Part shown: positions 1 to 11,114 of the stretch, in pieces | Position numbering within the stretch: the stretch's first letter is position 1 | Layout of the letters: every line of letters starts with the position of its first letter | Assembly (NCBI RefSeq): GCF_914767665.1 | Contig: NC_059504.1 | Location: 23,228,001-23,292,000, forward strand | Direction: 5' to 3' | Length of the DNA stretch: 64,000 bases | Origin: Harmonia axyridis | Lineage: Eukaryota > Arthropoda > Insecta > Coleoptera > Coccinellidae | Notes under the pieces: model-generated | The model's input: the letters and a program-made list of their open reading frames with translations, nothing else | What the model was told of the DNA's origin: nothing | Database searches by the model: none | Made by a program: the position numbers and the translations under genes

Positions 1-836
1 GTAGAAGCTATCATAGGTAAAAACCAGCAACAAGGTTGCAACAAATACTGGAAGAAGATATTTCAAATGTATCGTAGAACATACATCAACAAAAAATTAA
101 GTATCTACAAGAGATCTAAATGTGATAATAATCTCTCAGCTGTAAGGATTTATAGGTACTTGCATAACAATCCCTTAATAAGCATCACAATATGTCACTT
201 ATCCTATTAAAACACTTGGATCACTCACCCAGGGCCGTAAAATAAATAAAAAACAACAAACGAACAAGAACAGTTCCAACGAACGGAGGTAACACTATAA
301 CTCAAATAGAAAGCCACGAACACTTGTTTTACAACGAACTACGTTCTACCAACTGTTACTCGCTTGGTAACAGCGTACGGTCCTTCCGTTAATACGATCT
401 AGCGGACCAATGCAGGCCCGTAGAACCGCCCTCTTTTACCACCACGACCAATGGGATTTCGAGGCGGGAGCGGTGAACTTGATTAAAATAATGGAACTGG
501 GGATTATGAGGAGATGCTAATATGGAAGCTAATTATTTATAAATGAATTCGGTTCAGGTGAACGGGATGGCTTCGGTTTCTGGTGTTTAGATCTGCTGGA
601 CTTTGGGTATTTTTGCAAATTCGATACCCGATTTTTTTTCTCCAGTTTACTAAAAAATTCGAATTTTCATTTCTAAAGTGAAAGTTTATGCTAAATTGAG
701 TAATAATTTGAAATTTTCCTTCTTGGATTATGAATAGATACAGTTCATTAAAAAAAAAAAATTCGAGAAAGAGACAGAGGACTGTATTTTGGAGAGTTTG
801 AATGTAATAATGAATTTAAGCGGCAATGATGAAATA
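1..836. other. Non-coding AT-rich stretch
   Basis: No open frame of note and no recognisable repeat was seen. Around 340-480 the base composition is less AT-rich than the surroundings, but nothing identifiable is encoded there. Confidence 0.4.
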
Positions 837-1170
837 AATATCTTTTTTCGGCAACCGTCCGGGAAGTGAGCACTTCCCGGACTTTTTCTCTGAGAAAGTA
901 GCATTTCTCGGCCTAGTCCGGAAAGTACGTACTTCCCGGACTAGGCCGGAAAGAATCACGTCGTTTGTGTCATTGTGAATATGAAAATCATGGTAGGTAG
1001 ATATAGTTTTATTAAATGCAGTTGATCATTACCATAGCAACCGAGAAAACAGCTGACAGTTCATATGAAATTAGTTGACAACAATTTGCATGTTTTTTTT
1101 ATCGCAATCGCAATAAAGTATGGAAAGCAGCAGCGATAGTGTTATTCTACACGGTTGCCGAAAAAATATT
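837..1170. mobile_element. MITE-like element with short terminal inverted repeats and internal hairpins
   Basis: The two ends are inverted copies of about 20 bp containing TTTTTTCGGCAACCGT (left) and its complement at 1150-1170. Inside are two strong palindromes: 857-882 (CCGGGAAGTGAGCACTTCCC core) and 909-948 (arms reading CGGCCTAGTCC). No transposase is encoded. A target duplication could not be settled. This fits a non-autonomous DNA transposon; the superfamily is unknown. Confidence 0.5.
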
Positions 1171-1298
1171 GTATGCAACAAGTCCGAAAATGGTTTTTTG
1201 GGCTCACAGACATCCAGGACGAGCGTAAGCGAGTCTATTTGTCTATTCGTCCAAAAAAAAACCCTATTTTTTACTATTTTCAAATATAGAAAAATATA

Positions 1299-1470
1299 CA
1301 GGGTGTTCCATTTGAAAAAATGAAGTTGCTATCAATATGTGGCGCACTCTGTATATATTTCGTTTTGTGAAATCATTTTAAAAAACACTAGTCGATTTCG
1401 TGAAACTTTTGAAGAAAACATTTTTTTGTACCTCTTTTAGTAACAAAGTTAAAGGGGGGGTGAAATTATA
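1299..1470. repeat. Solo end of a CAGGGTG-type DNA transposon
   Basis: The sequence TACAGGGTGTTCCATTTG starts right after a TA, as in the complete CAGGGTG foldback elements elsewhere in the window (40750, 48013, 49589). The opposite end is not seen, so this is treated as a truncated copy. The right limit is approximate. Confidence 0.4.
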
Positions 1471-3860
1471 GTGAGAAACCCGGTACCTACTGAGATGTGT
1501 TATTGGTCGCTTTAAAGATCTTCAGATAATCAGTTCAATATTTTTTATCAGTTAGGAACCTACGGACAATGCTCTAGGTGCTCTATTTTTTGTGACATTC
1601 TTTTTTTTTTTTCAAAGCTGCGATAAGAACGAAAATTTAATTCTTTTGATTTTTTAGTGAAAAGATTGAAGATGTTCAAGATCCTGTACTTTTATTTTTA
1701 TCTTGAGGTACTATATAGATAAGGGAGGAGGAGAGAGGAAAATATGGAATACCAACTTTGAGACTAGTAACCATCAGATTCAAATATGTACCTATATAGA
1801 GCAATTATAGCATACATTATCAAGGTGGCATATTTTGTAATTGTTGAGGATCACATAGCTGTTCCATGTGTTTATTTATAGAAAACTTGAATATAAAATA
1901 TTCACATTCAAAGCATGAATATTCATGTTTTTAGGTACCTACTTCTTCAAGAATTTTGTTATTTCAGGTAAATAAATATCTATAGGTTTGTTCTACTTAA
2001 TCAACATCTTAATCTCAATCACCATGAACAGGTTCATAAAAAGGTTACATTAATGAGATTTGCGAAAATTAAATATTAAATTAGTAATACTAAGTACACT
2101 TTCCATTCGCTATAATGTGTAGGTGCAGCATTCGATATAGAAATACCTACATACCTATTCGAATTTAGCGCTAGAAGAGCGACGTACCCAATCTAAAGTC
2201 TAAAGGCAAATTCGAACGTATAGCTAATCACCTATTAGGTATTTAGTTTTTTTTGAACAATTTCTGATGAATATAGAATGCAGCTTTTTTTATCTTGTTT
2301 ATCCATTATTGTCTATTCGAGAGTTTTCAAGTGGAACAAAAAATTGGCAAAATAAAAATTATTTTGCCGCAGTCATAAATATTATGCCTGGCGGTCTATA
2401 CGATAAAAAAAGTAATATGAAGTGATACTGATAAATTTCTTTTATTCATCAATAGTGCAGTTCAACGGCATCTAATTAGTAGACTACCGATTATAATCAT
2501 TAAAAAAGTGCAAAAAATGCATTTAAAACATTAAAAATGTGCATTTAAATATGCATTGAAAATCTTTCATTAGATTTGAATAAAACAGTTTTCAAAGGTT
2601 TTAAGTATTGGTCTATTTACAACAAATTTATACATTTTTGTTATTAAACTTCACTATGATATGATGTTATAAATAGTCAAATATATAAATTTAAGCCTAT
2701 TATTCCCAAAATATTTTTAAATTCTGAGAAACATCGTTCCAGATCACATGGTACCTATTACCATAGTATGTAGTACTATGCTATTACCTATAATAGCGAA
2801 TGATAAATCATTAAGATTGAAATTTCCTCATATTGCTATCTATTATTTTAAAAGAATTTTTAGGCATCCAGTATTTTTATTTAATACTAACGACCTATAT
2901 AATATCATATTGAATATTAATGTACTTAGTTGTTGTTTCAATTATAGATGTATAAACGCTAAAAATTTAAATTATTGATGTCATATTCAACAAAATAATA
3001 CCTTGTTTTTATAATATGAATAATATAAAATGTTAATCAACATTGTGCTCATTGCTTATGACGATTTGAATTCTCAAACAATTATTAGTCCATCCCATAG
3101 GATCAAGAATTTTTTGTTTCATTCATTGTTTGTTATATTTGCAGATTGTCCTTTCCTTTCAGAGATATCGAAATTGAAATCATGATTTTCATCACTAAAT
3201 TCATTGACATAACTAACTGTAGGTACTTAATATTCTGCTTCAAAAAATTAATATCATTTTAATTGTAGCAGACAAGACAGACCAATTCTATTGTTCTTGC
3301 TTAATTATGTATTCAAATATTACTTAGTATGATTACCATCTCACTTCACGAAATGAAACACATGGGAAACTGGAGGCTCTTAATTGCACGAAATGTCCAA
3401 AATCGTCGATTCCTAGCAGTATACAAATTATTCTAATTGTTCCTAATTCGGTGTAATTCAATTTTTATGCATTTTCGTCGAGCTTTTGTGATGTTCACAA
3501 CACGAAAGCCGAATCGTAAATTGTGCATGGAAGAAAAACACGATTTCGTAGAGATTTCATGGTAATCTTAGTTCTGATGTTAATCTGGGTACGATGGAGC
3601 AATGGGGGAATTACCTCAACCGTTAACGGAGTCTCATTTACAAAACTACAATGACAAAATGCGTATTACGATAAAACACACGTTCAAGTCTTCGTGACTT
3701 CGATTAAATGAACTTCTCTGACACAATTACTTAAAAGATATGACAAAACAGCATTTGACCAGAAATTTGAGATTGGGGTTCCTCAAGGGAGTATTTCCGG
3801 ACTTCTTCGTTTCATAATCAACATAAATTGTTAAATGAATTTTGGAGACAATCAGTGGGT
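1471..3860. other. Non-coding AT-rich stretch without recognised features
   Basis: Only short chance open frames occur. The motif TAGGTACCTA and variants recur here and throughout the window, probably a genome-wide sequence bias. No RNA gene or transposon end was recognised. Confidence 0.4.
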
Positions 3861-4058
3861 ATACATATAGACTTGACTTGAAATCAAGTCAAACTCAAGT
3901 CACGTAATAGTTTTTCAAGTCGAGTATTAATTTATAAACTATTTTATTGATTTAATTATTTACCCTGTTCACTTTTTATTGTATGGTGAAATTTGATTTC
4001 AGGGTTGTTTGTGAATATAGATACATATTTATTGTTTAAAGATTTAAACTGTCATTTG

Positions 4059-4097
4059 ATAGGCAACGTTTCGGGCAGTGCCCTTTTTCAAGCCTAT
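4059..4097 (-). ncRNA. Degenerate hammerhead-ribozyme motif, left arm
   Basis: On the minus strand a 6-bp stem I (AUAGGC with GCCUAU) encloses a stem II GGGC/GCCC with a 3-nt loop, then GAAAC and GUU before the expected cleavage point. The catalytic box reads UUGAAAA instead of CUGANGA, so two invariant positions differ and cleavage is unlikely. It is read as a relic of the hammerheads known in Penelope-like elements. Confidence 0.45.
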
Positions 4098-4348
4098 AAA
4101 ATATATAAAAAACATACTTAATAAACATCACAATGAAACTAACAACAATCGAACAAATATAGAATATAGGTGAATTTTTATATTGAACAGAGATCTAATT
4201 CCATATGTACACTTATTATATTATTATTATATGGAATTAGATCTCTATTCAATATAAAAATTTACCTATATTATATACTTGAATCTTGATCGATTGTTGT
4301 TAGTTCCATTGTGATGTTTATTAAGTACCTATGTTTTTTATATATTTT

Positions 4349-4387
4349 ATAGGCTTGAAAAAGGGCACTGCTCGAAACGTTGCCTAT
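4349..4387 (+). ncRNA. Degenerate hammerhead-ribozyme motif, right arm
   Basis: Mirror copy of the motif at 4059-4097. Stem I AUAGGC/GCCUAU is intact, stem II has one mismatch (GGGC against GCUC), and GAAACGUU is kept. The core box is degenerate in the same way, so the changes predate or accompanied the duplication of the arms. Confidence 0.45.
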
Positions 4388-5317
4388 CAAATGACAGTTT
4401 AGATCTTTAAACAATAAATATATTCAGAAACAACCCTGAAATCAAATTTCACCATACAATTTATGAACTACTTGAATCATATCAAGCTACTTGATTTTTA
4501 GCGGTTTTATTGTGTAGTGTCAAATCAATAAAAAAATGATGAAATGAAGAAGGAACCTTGAAAAAACACTCTCATTTATTGAACTTATTGTATGAAAGAA
4601 CCGAAAATATCAACTTTTATGAAATAGAAACATGAATTGAATCACTAGGTATAAATCATAACAAAATAAAAAATAATCTATTTTCCAAAAAACTTATTAA
4701 AATCATGTGTGAAATTCGGTGAACTTAAATAAATTTATTCAATACATAGGTACTTCCAGGAATTCGGATTCCTCAGAAAAAATAGGAAATCCTGCTAGGG
4801 ATTCATCAAGCCAAGTAGCTTGACATTATAATTTAACCAACTAAGTACTTGATTTGAAAATCAAGCTCGTGAAATATTACGTACTTGAGCTTGACTTGAC
4901 TAGATTTTAAATATTTTTTTCTTGGCATGACGTCAAGCTACTTGATATAACTTTACCTTGATATGCACTTGACGCACGGCATATATTCCTGCAATCTCCT
5001 GCGTGCTTAGACTAAATAAGGGGATTCCTCGAGCGCGAGAGACTGAAGTTTTCGCCAGTGTGACTTTATTAGTAGTTTTTTCACATTTCTACGAAATCAC
5101 TTGGTAGATTTTGGTAGTTTCAAAAACCTAAAAGCTGGAGCCACATTGAAAATAGAGGTTTGAAATGAAAAACCATTGATATTAATTAATGTATTTATTC
5201 AATATGAAAAAGACTCGCAAAAAGAAAATATTAGAAACAAGAAAAATATTATGAAAATATTCAAAAAATATTACACCCTTATTTTTTCTCAGGAAAAAAC
5301 CAAACGAATTTCGCCGA

Positions 5318-5395
5318 AGCGGCAAATATTGAAGGGCGGCATTTTCTACTTTTTCCGAGAAATCCGAATTTTTAGAATTATCTCTGTATTGAATA
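5318..5395 (+). repeat. Direct repeat copy a, hAT-terminus-like
   Basis: The block starting GCGGCAAATATTGAAGGGCG recurs 190 bp further on (5508). It resembles the interior of the hAT-type end at 46078, which also runs GGGCGGCAAATTTTAAGGGG. It is probably a decayed hAT end. Confidence 0.4.
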
Positions 5396-5507
5396 TTCGA
5401 ATTTATAATAATGGTTCATCCGCATGAACCGATTGTTTTATCAAAAAAAAGATTATATAAGTAGAACCTCGGCAGAAGAACCAAAACCGCAGGGTTTGCT
5501 CTAGAGG

Positions 5508-5585
5508 GGCGGCAAATATTGGAGGGAGGCATTTTCTACTTTTTTAGAGAAATCTGGAATACTAGAAGATTGTATTGAATAATTT
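5508..5585 (+). repeat. Direct repeat copy b, hAT-terminus-like
   Basis: Second copy of the block at 5318-5395 (GGGGCGGCAAATATTGGAGG), followed by the same CATTTTCTACTTTTT run. The two copies differ at several positions, so the duplication is not recent. Confidence 0.4.
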
Positions 5586-6930
5586 TTTTCAACGAATTTC
5601 ACACATGATTTTTTTTAATAAGTTTTTTGGATCAATAGATTTTTTTGAATGCATTTGCAATATTATTTCAAATTTCATAAATCAATTATTTTTTTTTATA
5701 TCAAGTTAACTAAGTTGTCAACGTTACTTCGCGAGAGTATCTATAGATATCGGATAAGATACTTTTTTGCAAAGGTACTGAAATGAGTATCATTCGAACA
5801 TTTGCAAAAGCTTACATTTTCACATTTTTAACATCTTGGAAACATACGGAAGGAAACGAAACGTACATTAATGCCCTCCACTCACGAAGCGTTTTTTCGA
5901 GCGTTTGGTAGCAAGCGTCGAAGAGATTCCAGTCGGGCAGTCAAGTTCATACTCTGATTTACAGTCGTACGGCCGTGTCCCGAGCTGTCTGACTGGAATC
6001 TCTTCGACGCTTGCTACCAAACGCTCGAAAAAACGCTTCGTGAGTGGCGGGCATAAAAGAAATTCTCCTTTCTTCTTTTCATAACTAGCAAGTTTCATCA
6101 GTTTATTGCCTCTAATCCCTCTTTCGGAGTTTGGTTCAGTTTACCAGCTGTTAAAATTGAGGGTAGATTTTTGTGACCCAATACGGGTTTACAAATAGTT
6201 CATGGAAAAAACTAAATATATTCGAGAAATGGAATTTTAATCTTTTCTGTCCAACTCATTGTTCATTGAGGTTCTTCCTCGGGTTCTACGCTATTCTAGA
6301 AAAACGAACGCAAACATAATAAAATCATAAAACTTCTTTGATGGTTGTCGACTGAGAATAACTAGAAATGTTGATGTAGGTAATTTACGAAGGGCACCTC
6401 ATTAAAAACAGATGGTATAAGTTCAGTTGAAAATATACCATCATCCGATATTCTATCACGTATAGAAAAAAAATGCATTGCATTCTCAAATTAAAAAGGC
6501 TGAATATTACAGATTATGAAATCAAACAAAGCCTGAAGATTTGTCAATATTAAGAAACTATTTCTTATTTTTTGTTTTTTACTTTGTTTTTACTATTTCT
6601 TATTTTTTTTATTTTGTTATACCTAATTTATAGTGATTTAATTTATGTTACTATTTCAAAAAAGTTAATATTTATGGTTCTTTTATACAATAAGTTTAAT
6701 GAATAAAAGTGTTTTTTTTGCAAGGTTCCTTCTCATTTCATTTTTTTTATGTTACACTACACAATTAAACTGCTGAATATCAAGTAGCTTGATATGATTC
6801 AAGTACTTGATAAATAAATACTTGACTTGGCTTGAGATTGAAAAACTACTACTTGACTCGAGCTTGACTTGAAAAATTAAGTCAAGCAATTAATATCTAA
6901 AATCAAGTCAAGCCAAGCTCAAGTGTCGAA
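5575..6930 (-). repeat. CAAGTCAAG-rich repeat, copy 2, inverted relative to copy 1
   Basis: Reverse-oriented relative of the repeat at 3865-4985. Shared blocks include the region around TTTCACACATGATTTT (5600) and the region 6720-6900 with ATCAAGTAGCTTGATATGAT and many CAAGTCAAG words. It is interrupted by the MITE at 5872-6053. Limits are approximate and no coding capacity was recognised. Confidence 0.4.
5872..6053. mobile_element. Near-perfect 182-bp MITE with TAA target duplication
   Basis: The terminal inverted repeats begin TGCCCTCCACTCACGAAGCG on the left and TGCCCGCCACTCACGAAGCG on the complementary right end. They run for about 65 bp with one mismatch seen near the tip, around a 50-60 bp loop. 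TAA flanks both sides (5869-5871 and 6054-6056). A 3-bp TAA/TTA duplication with long inverted repeats fits a PIF/Harbinger-type MITE. The low arm divergence suggests a recent insertion or one that can still fold. Confidence 0.65.
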
Positions 6931-7034
6931 TAGAATATATTGATGCAAAAATTTACAATATTAGAAAACGTTGATTATTACTGATGATCAACGTTTTCTA
7001 ATCTTGTAAATTTTTTCTTCAATACATTCTATTC
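6928..7034. repeat. Inverted repeat of about 45-bp arms
   Basis: The left arm GAATAGAATATATTGATGCA and onward through AGAAAACGTTGA is mirrored by TCAACGTTTTCT through CAATACATTCTATTC, around a short loop near 6975-6985. It abuts the CAAGTCAAG repeat. It may be a tiny MITE or a transposon end; no target duplication was assigned. Confidence 0.5.
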
Positions 7035-8099
7035 AGTCTTCTAGGTATGAAATGTGTTTGAAACCTCTTTTCTGGACGAATCTCATTATTGGATTTCTGG
7101 ATATTACACAATTGTCAGAAATTCAGAATGGGTAAAAAGATCGGAACCTATTGAAACCATTCTAATAAGAAATATCATTATCCTTCTTTCCAGAATGAAC
7201 TTCGAAGGTTAAGGATATTATACAAATCGAAAGATTTCAATTTTGAAGGCTTTAAATTGAAAAAAAACTCTCAAATATGATATTGAACAGAATCAAAGAT
7301 TTTTAAAAAATTAAATATTTTTTTGAGATAAATTCTGCTTTATAGAATGACGTTTATCGAGTTCACAGTGGACGAAGAATTACCGGTTGTTATATAAAAT
7401 CACTAACAGAATAACATTCCATGTTACTAATTAACTAACAAATCACAAATTAAATTAGCTTTTTTGCAATGTTGGAGAGGGATTCCTCTCAAGCTTCTGG
7501 AAATACGGAATCCGAAGCTTTTTTGAAGCCTTTTAATAACTAGCTGCTTTTGCGGAATTCTTTTACGAACCTCGGGACAATTATAATTCATCGGTTGCAA
7601 TAAAAACTTGCATCTTTAGGTAGTTCCTTTTCGGGCTCTCACTATCAATCAGAGATGCCTGTCACGTTGGCAAAATCTCACTCGGTGAGGTACGGGACAT
7701 ACCTACTCCCCACAGTCATTTCACTTCCGAAGATCAATTCTACATTTTCAGTGGTGAAGTGATTAACGATGTTTATTTCTGTGCGCTATTCAGATTGTCA
7801 TGGATATGAATATTTTTATTTAATCATTGATATCATATTCAGGGTATTCGTTAACAAAAATAATAAAATAAGATAACTATGTCTACCTTTTCAAATTGAA
7901 TTGTTCAATTTCGCGCAATTGGCTCTATACTCATAATGAAAATGGCATAAGTCAAAATCAAATTGGGAACTTCAATTTCAAACTGGCATTAATCAAAAGC
8001 AAACAGTCAATAATCAAAACCATATTGGCACTAGTCCACTTCTCAGAGTAATAAACATAGATAGAAGGAGCATATGCCATTTTCAGTAAGCAAATTTTG
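7035..8099. other. Non-coding stretch without recognised features
   Basis: No open frame, RNA gene or repeat was recognised on either strand. Confidence 0.35.
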
Positions 8100-8371
8100 T
8101 CCCAAACATGAACTACCAAATTTGACATGAAGCGCGCCGAAATGAAAACATATCAGTGATACGATATTCCACTCAATTCGCGAGTTTTTCCACAAAGAAC
8201 GCACTTCTTATGTCCCATAGTGAATCAACGTTTCATATCAACTCAAAATATATTGAAATATTTACCAAAATATATCAGAAATTTAGAAAAAAAAACTGCA
8301 AGCGCGCCAAACGACGTGAAACAACCGATGACACTAGGAGAGCAAAGTTGCCAAACCTTGGATTTCAGCAG
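8100..8371 (+). other. Possible exon ending at a strong splice donor
   Basis: A 127-residue open frame starts with ATG at 8156 and runs through a consensus 5' splice site, with the break after the AG at 8370-8371 in CAGGTAAGTAC. Up to the donor the predicted peptide is basic (KKNCKRAKRRETTDDTRRAK) and matches no family I know. The open frame continues to 8539, but if the donor is used the exon would end at 8371. It could be a 5' untranslated exon, a transposon exon or chance. Confidence 0.2.
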
Positions 8372-8799
8372 GTAAGTACAGTAAATAATAAATATTCAGC
8401 TTGTTATAAATTCGACAATTTGAAAAATATCGAATTCCAAATATTCAAATTTGCATATTTAATCTGGAATCACTCAAATAAATATATTTCATTAAATATA
8501 ATATGCATTCATAATGTTATAGTAGAATTGTGGGTTTGAAAATATATCACAATCCGACAACGAAATCTAACCATGTTGGGGACATGTAAAAATTGCGTAT
8601 ACTTCCTCTATCTATGTTTATTAGTCTATGGTACTAGTACATTAACAATAAACAAAATCAAATTGGTATCTGATGTCAATATCAAGTTGACTTTTAATAA
8701 AATGCGAAATCATTTCATTGAATTTGAAAAATTCGTGAAAAAATATCTTGCATAATAACTAACAGCTATACCTACCTACCGTAGGCCAATGAATGAAAT

Positions 8800-9250
8800 T
8801 GTGATAACTTTGGGATGAAACAAATTTTGGTCACCGATTTCAGAATTTCTGCTCGCAAAAAGTGTTTCAGACCATCCTGAATATAATAACTTTGGTTTCG
8901 TATGTGTCTGTCTATCGGTCTGTGTCCTCACATCCTTGTAACGTTCTTTACTTATACAATTCTCACCCGATTTTGATGAAATTCGGTAGGTATTAGGATC
9001 CAAGTTTTATGTAGATGTATTCTGACATATCTGCGGGACCGCAGATGGTCCCATACAAAATTCAGCTCTTCCAAATAAAGGGTGCGCTTTGAGTATCCCC
9101 AAACTGAAATTACCGAGATTTTCTATTTTCGTGTTCTACTAGTCTAATATTATGGAAATTCCTATAAATATTCCAATCGGTTAGTGATTCCATAAAAAAA
9201 GTTTTATGTTGATGATACAATTTTGTATGGATATTTTGTATTAGTTGTAA
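8800..9250 (+). repeat. Probable decayed interspersed repeat
   Basis: The stretch has a short GTCTGTCTATCGGTCTGTGT run followed by TTTGATGAAATTCGGTAGGT, a combination that is common at insect interspersed repeats. Neither ends nor coding capacity are visible. Confidence 0.25.
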
Positions 9251-9467
9251 GTGGCGTCATGAAAAACTTCAGCTGGCTGACTTGCAACCATTGGCACTTG
9301 ATCAGAGGCGCCCCAGTTATTTTAATCCGCCATTGTACAAGTAGACGTTATGACAATTATTGTTGTCTATGAGTTGTTGCAGAAAGATCAATATCTCTCG
9401 CTACCTCTCAGACGTACTGACAATCAGTTTTGGCGAGTGTAAGCAACACTCATCCAGAAACAGCCTC

Positions 9468-9590
9468 TCATAAAATTGAGAGTGTCTTTCACATTAAATG
9501 ACCCTAAAACCGATAATGGGCCGAGTATTATCACCTCTTTCTGTGTCTTGACAGTTTTGACCATTGTATAAAGTATTTACAATTCATTAA
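9468..9590 (+). repeat. Short interspersed repeat, copy 1
   Basis: About 120 bp starting with the hairpin CTCTCATAAAATTGAGAG and containing TGACCCTAAAACCGAT and TTTCTGTGTCT. A second copy lies inside the LINE fragment at 19243-19366. No internal Pol III boxes were found, so its class is open. Confidence 0.5.
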
Positions 9591-9639
9591 AAATTAAGGT
9601 TGATGTTGAAGATACCTCCTGACAAATAGTGCTTATATT

Positions 9640-10420
9640 TCTACAGTTTAAACATGGTGTTAGATGGACAAGTAATTTGGAAGAAAGGAAAAGGCAGAAA
9701 AGATCTAACAAAACATCGACCCATAAACCTATTATCGGCAATAAGTATGGTATGATAGAAAAATTAATTCACAGAAGATTATCAGATTTCGCACAAGAAA
9801 AGAAAATAGTTTCAGATCACCAGTTTGGGTTTCGCAGCATTCAACGATTCAACTGGTACGACTCACAGAAAACATTAAAGAGCAAATGAACCTATCAACT
9901 GGTGAAATATTTCTGAACATAGAAAAGGCATTTGATAAAATGTGGCATCAAGGTCTGATATACAAAATGAAGTTGATGAAATTTCCAATCAAACTTACGA
10001 GGTTAATCAAATCGTATACCTGAAAAATAGGAAATTTAGAGTGAATATCGATAGTACCAGGTAGACGATTAGAGAAACTGAAGCCGGACACCTCTATTGA
10101 CTATCACAGTAGAATGCAGAAATCAATTACTAGACAGTTACAGATAGACCTTGATGAACTGATGGAATACTTCAAAAAATGGAGATTCAAAGTGAATACG
10201 ACAAAAACAGTTGCAATATACTTCGGAGGAAAAACAGTAAAGAAAGAGAAAGCAGGAACCGTCAAAATAAAAAATCAAACGATAGAATGAAAAAAAAAGC
10301 AGAATATCTGGGAGTAATTCTAGATGTAAGAATGAACTTTAGCAAACAGCAAAGGCAAGGCACGGGAGGCTACTCGCTGCCCCAAAAAGTAAACCAAAAA
10401 AAAATCTAGAAAGCTCAATA
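9640..10420 (+). pseudogene. Jockey-like LINE reverse transcriptase fragment, copy 1
   Basis: Broken frames read as one reverse transcriptase: the N-terminal RT region (LIHRRLSDFAQEKKIVSDHQ, then FGFR) at 9760-9835, the catalytic-aspartate motif A (IEKAFDKMWHQGLIYK) near 9920-9965, and the region after the active site (LMEYFKKWRFKVNTTKT, then YLGVILDVRMNFSK) at 10160-10350. The segment with the YADD box is deleted around 10080. Frameshifts and stops make it inactive. Three more copies of this family lie at 19170, 21357 and 38110. In insects such enzymes make cDNA at a nicked target; here only the fossil remains. Confidence 0.8.
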
Positions 10421-11112
10421 TCATTTGGTGGTTTGGATGAGACCTCAGAGGAAAGAAAAGATAGAGGTGCCCTTAGAAGTAAATAGCGTTGTATTGTAAG
10501 CAATTGCAACAGTATGATGATAAAGTGAGATATGACAACAACAAACCTGCAAAATTGACAACTAGAGGGGCGGTAAACATTTCAGTGGCGTAGTCAATGG
10601 TTCTCTTACTGCCTCTTATTAAGTTTTCGGTGCTGAAATGTTTGGAACAAACATATGCATATTTCGGCAAATTGTTCATTTGCAATCTTAATGCGTGGCA
10701 CCATATTTTGCTAAATTATCCATCTGAAGGGAACCTACAAATGTTAGCATTGAATTAAGTTTTCGATATCTCACAAATACTACGCCATAGACGAGATATA
10801 TTCTACGCCTATGGACTCAAAACGTGAACTTACCTATGATAGGTTAGGTTTTCATTTCCGATGTTTTACACACTATATAGTGGATAGAAAATTCACGGTT
10901 TTTGAGAAAAGGAAATATCAAGGCGCGAGTCAAAACGATATTTTTATTGAGATTTTTATCAGTAAAATTATAAAAAATCATTGTGACAAAAACAATTATA
11001 AACTTTTCACAAATAAAAACTACTTTTCAGGCGCTATATTTAGGGGGGAGTCTCAACAAAAAAAGTTTATACGAAAGACCCACCCTATTTTTTGACAAGG
11101 AATCGCTCCCTG
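10421..11112. repeat. Non-coding stretch ending in a CAGGGAG-type transposon end
   Basis: The right end reads GAATCGCTCCCTG followed by TA at 11113-11114; in reverse it begins CAGGGAGCGATTCC. This looks like a cousin of the CAGGGTG TA-inserting elements. The left end was not located. A 94-residue open frame at 10811-11095 lies inside and shows no known domain. Confidence 0.35.
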
Positions 11113-11114
11113 TA

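Larger units (their letters stand above)
3941..4457. mobile_element. Palindromic Penelope-like terminal element
   Basis: The two halves are inverted copies of each other: outer arms begin ATTGTATGGTGAAATTTGAT and end with its complement, and the centre lies near 4200-4225. Each arm carries the GAAACGTTGCC / GGCAACGTTTC motif typical of Penelope-like element ends. The insertion is flanked by a 12-bp direct repeat with one mismatch (AATTTATAAACT at 3929-3940, AATTTATGAACT at 4458-4469), which is good evidence for a target-site duplication in the surrounding CAAGTCAAG repeat. No protein is encoded; it is a non-autonomous or severely truncated head-to-head pair. Confidence 0.65.
3865..4985 (+). 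repeat. CAAGTCAAG-rich repeat, copy 1 (possible hAT relic)
   Basis: The ends are rich in ACTTGACTTG and CAAGTCAAG motifs. A large part (about 4470-4740) is repeated in reverse orientation at about 5575-6800: both share the stretch around ATCAAGTAGCTTGATATGAT, the block ending GTGTAGTGT, and the block ACTTATTAAAATCATGTGTG. A 517-bp Penelope palindrome is inserted at 3941-4457. No transposase is recognisable. The hAT label is a guess from the similar CAAGTC-rich ends of the hAT at 13066-14210. Confidence 0.45.
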
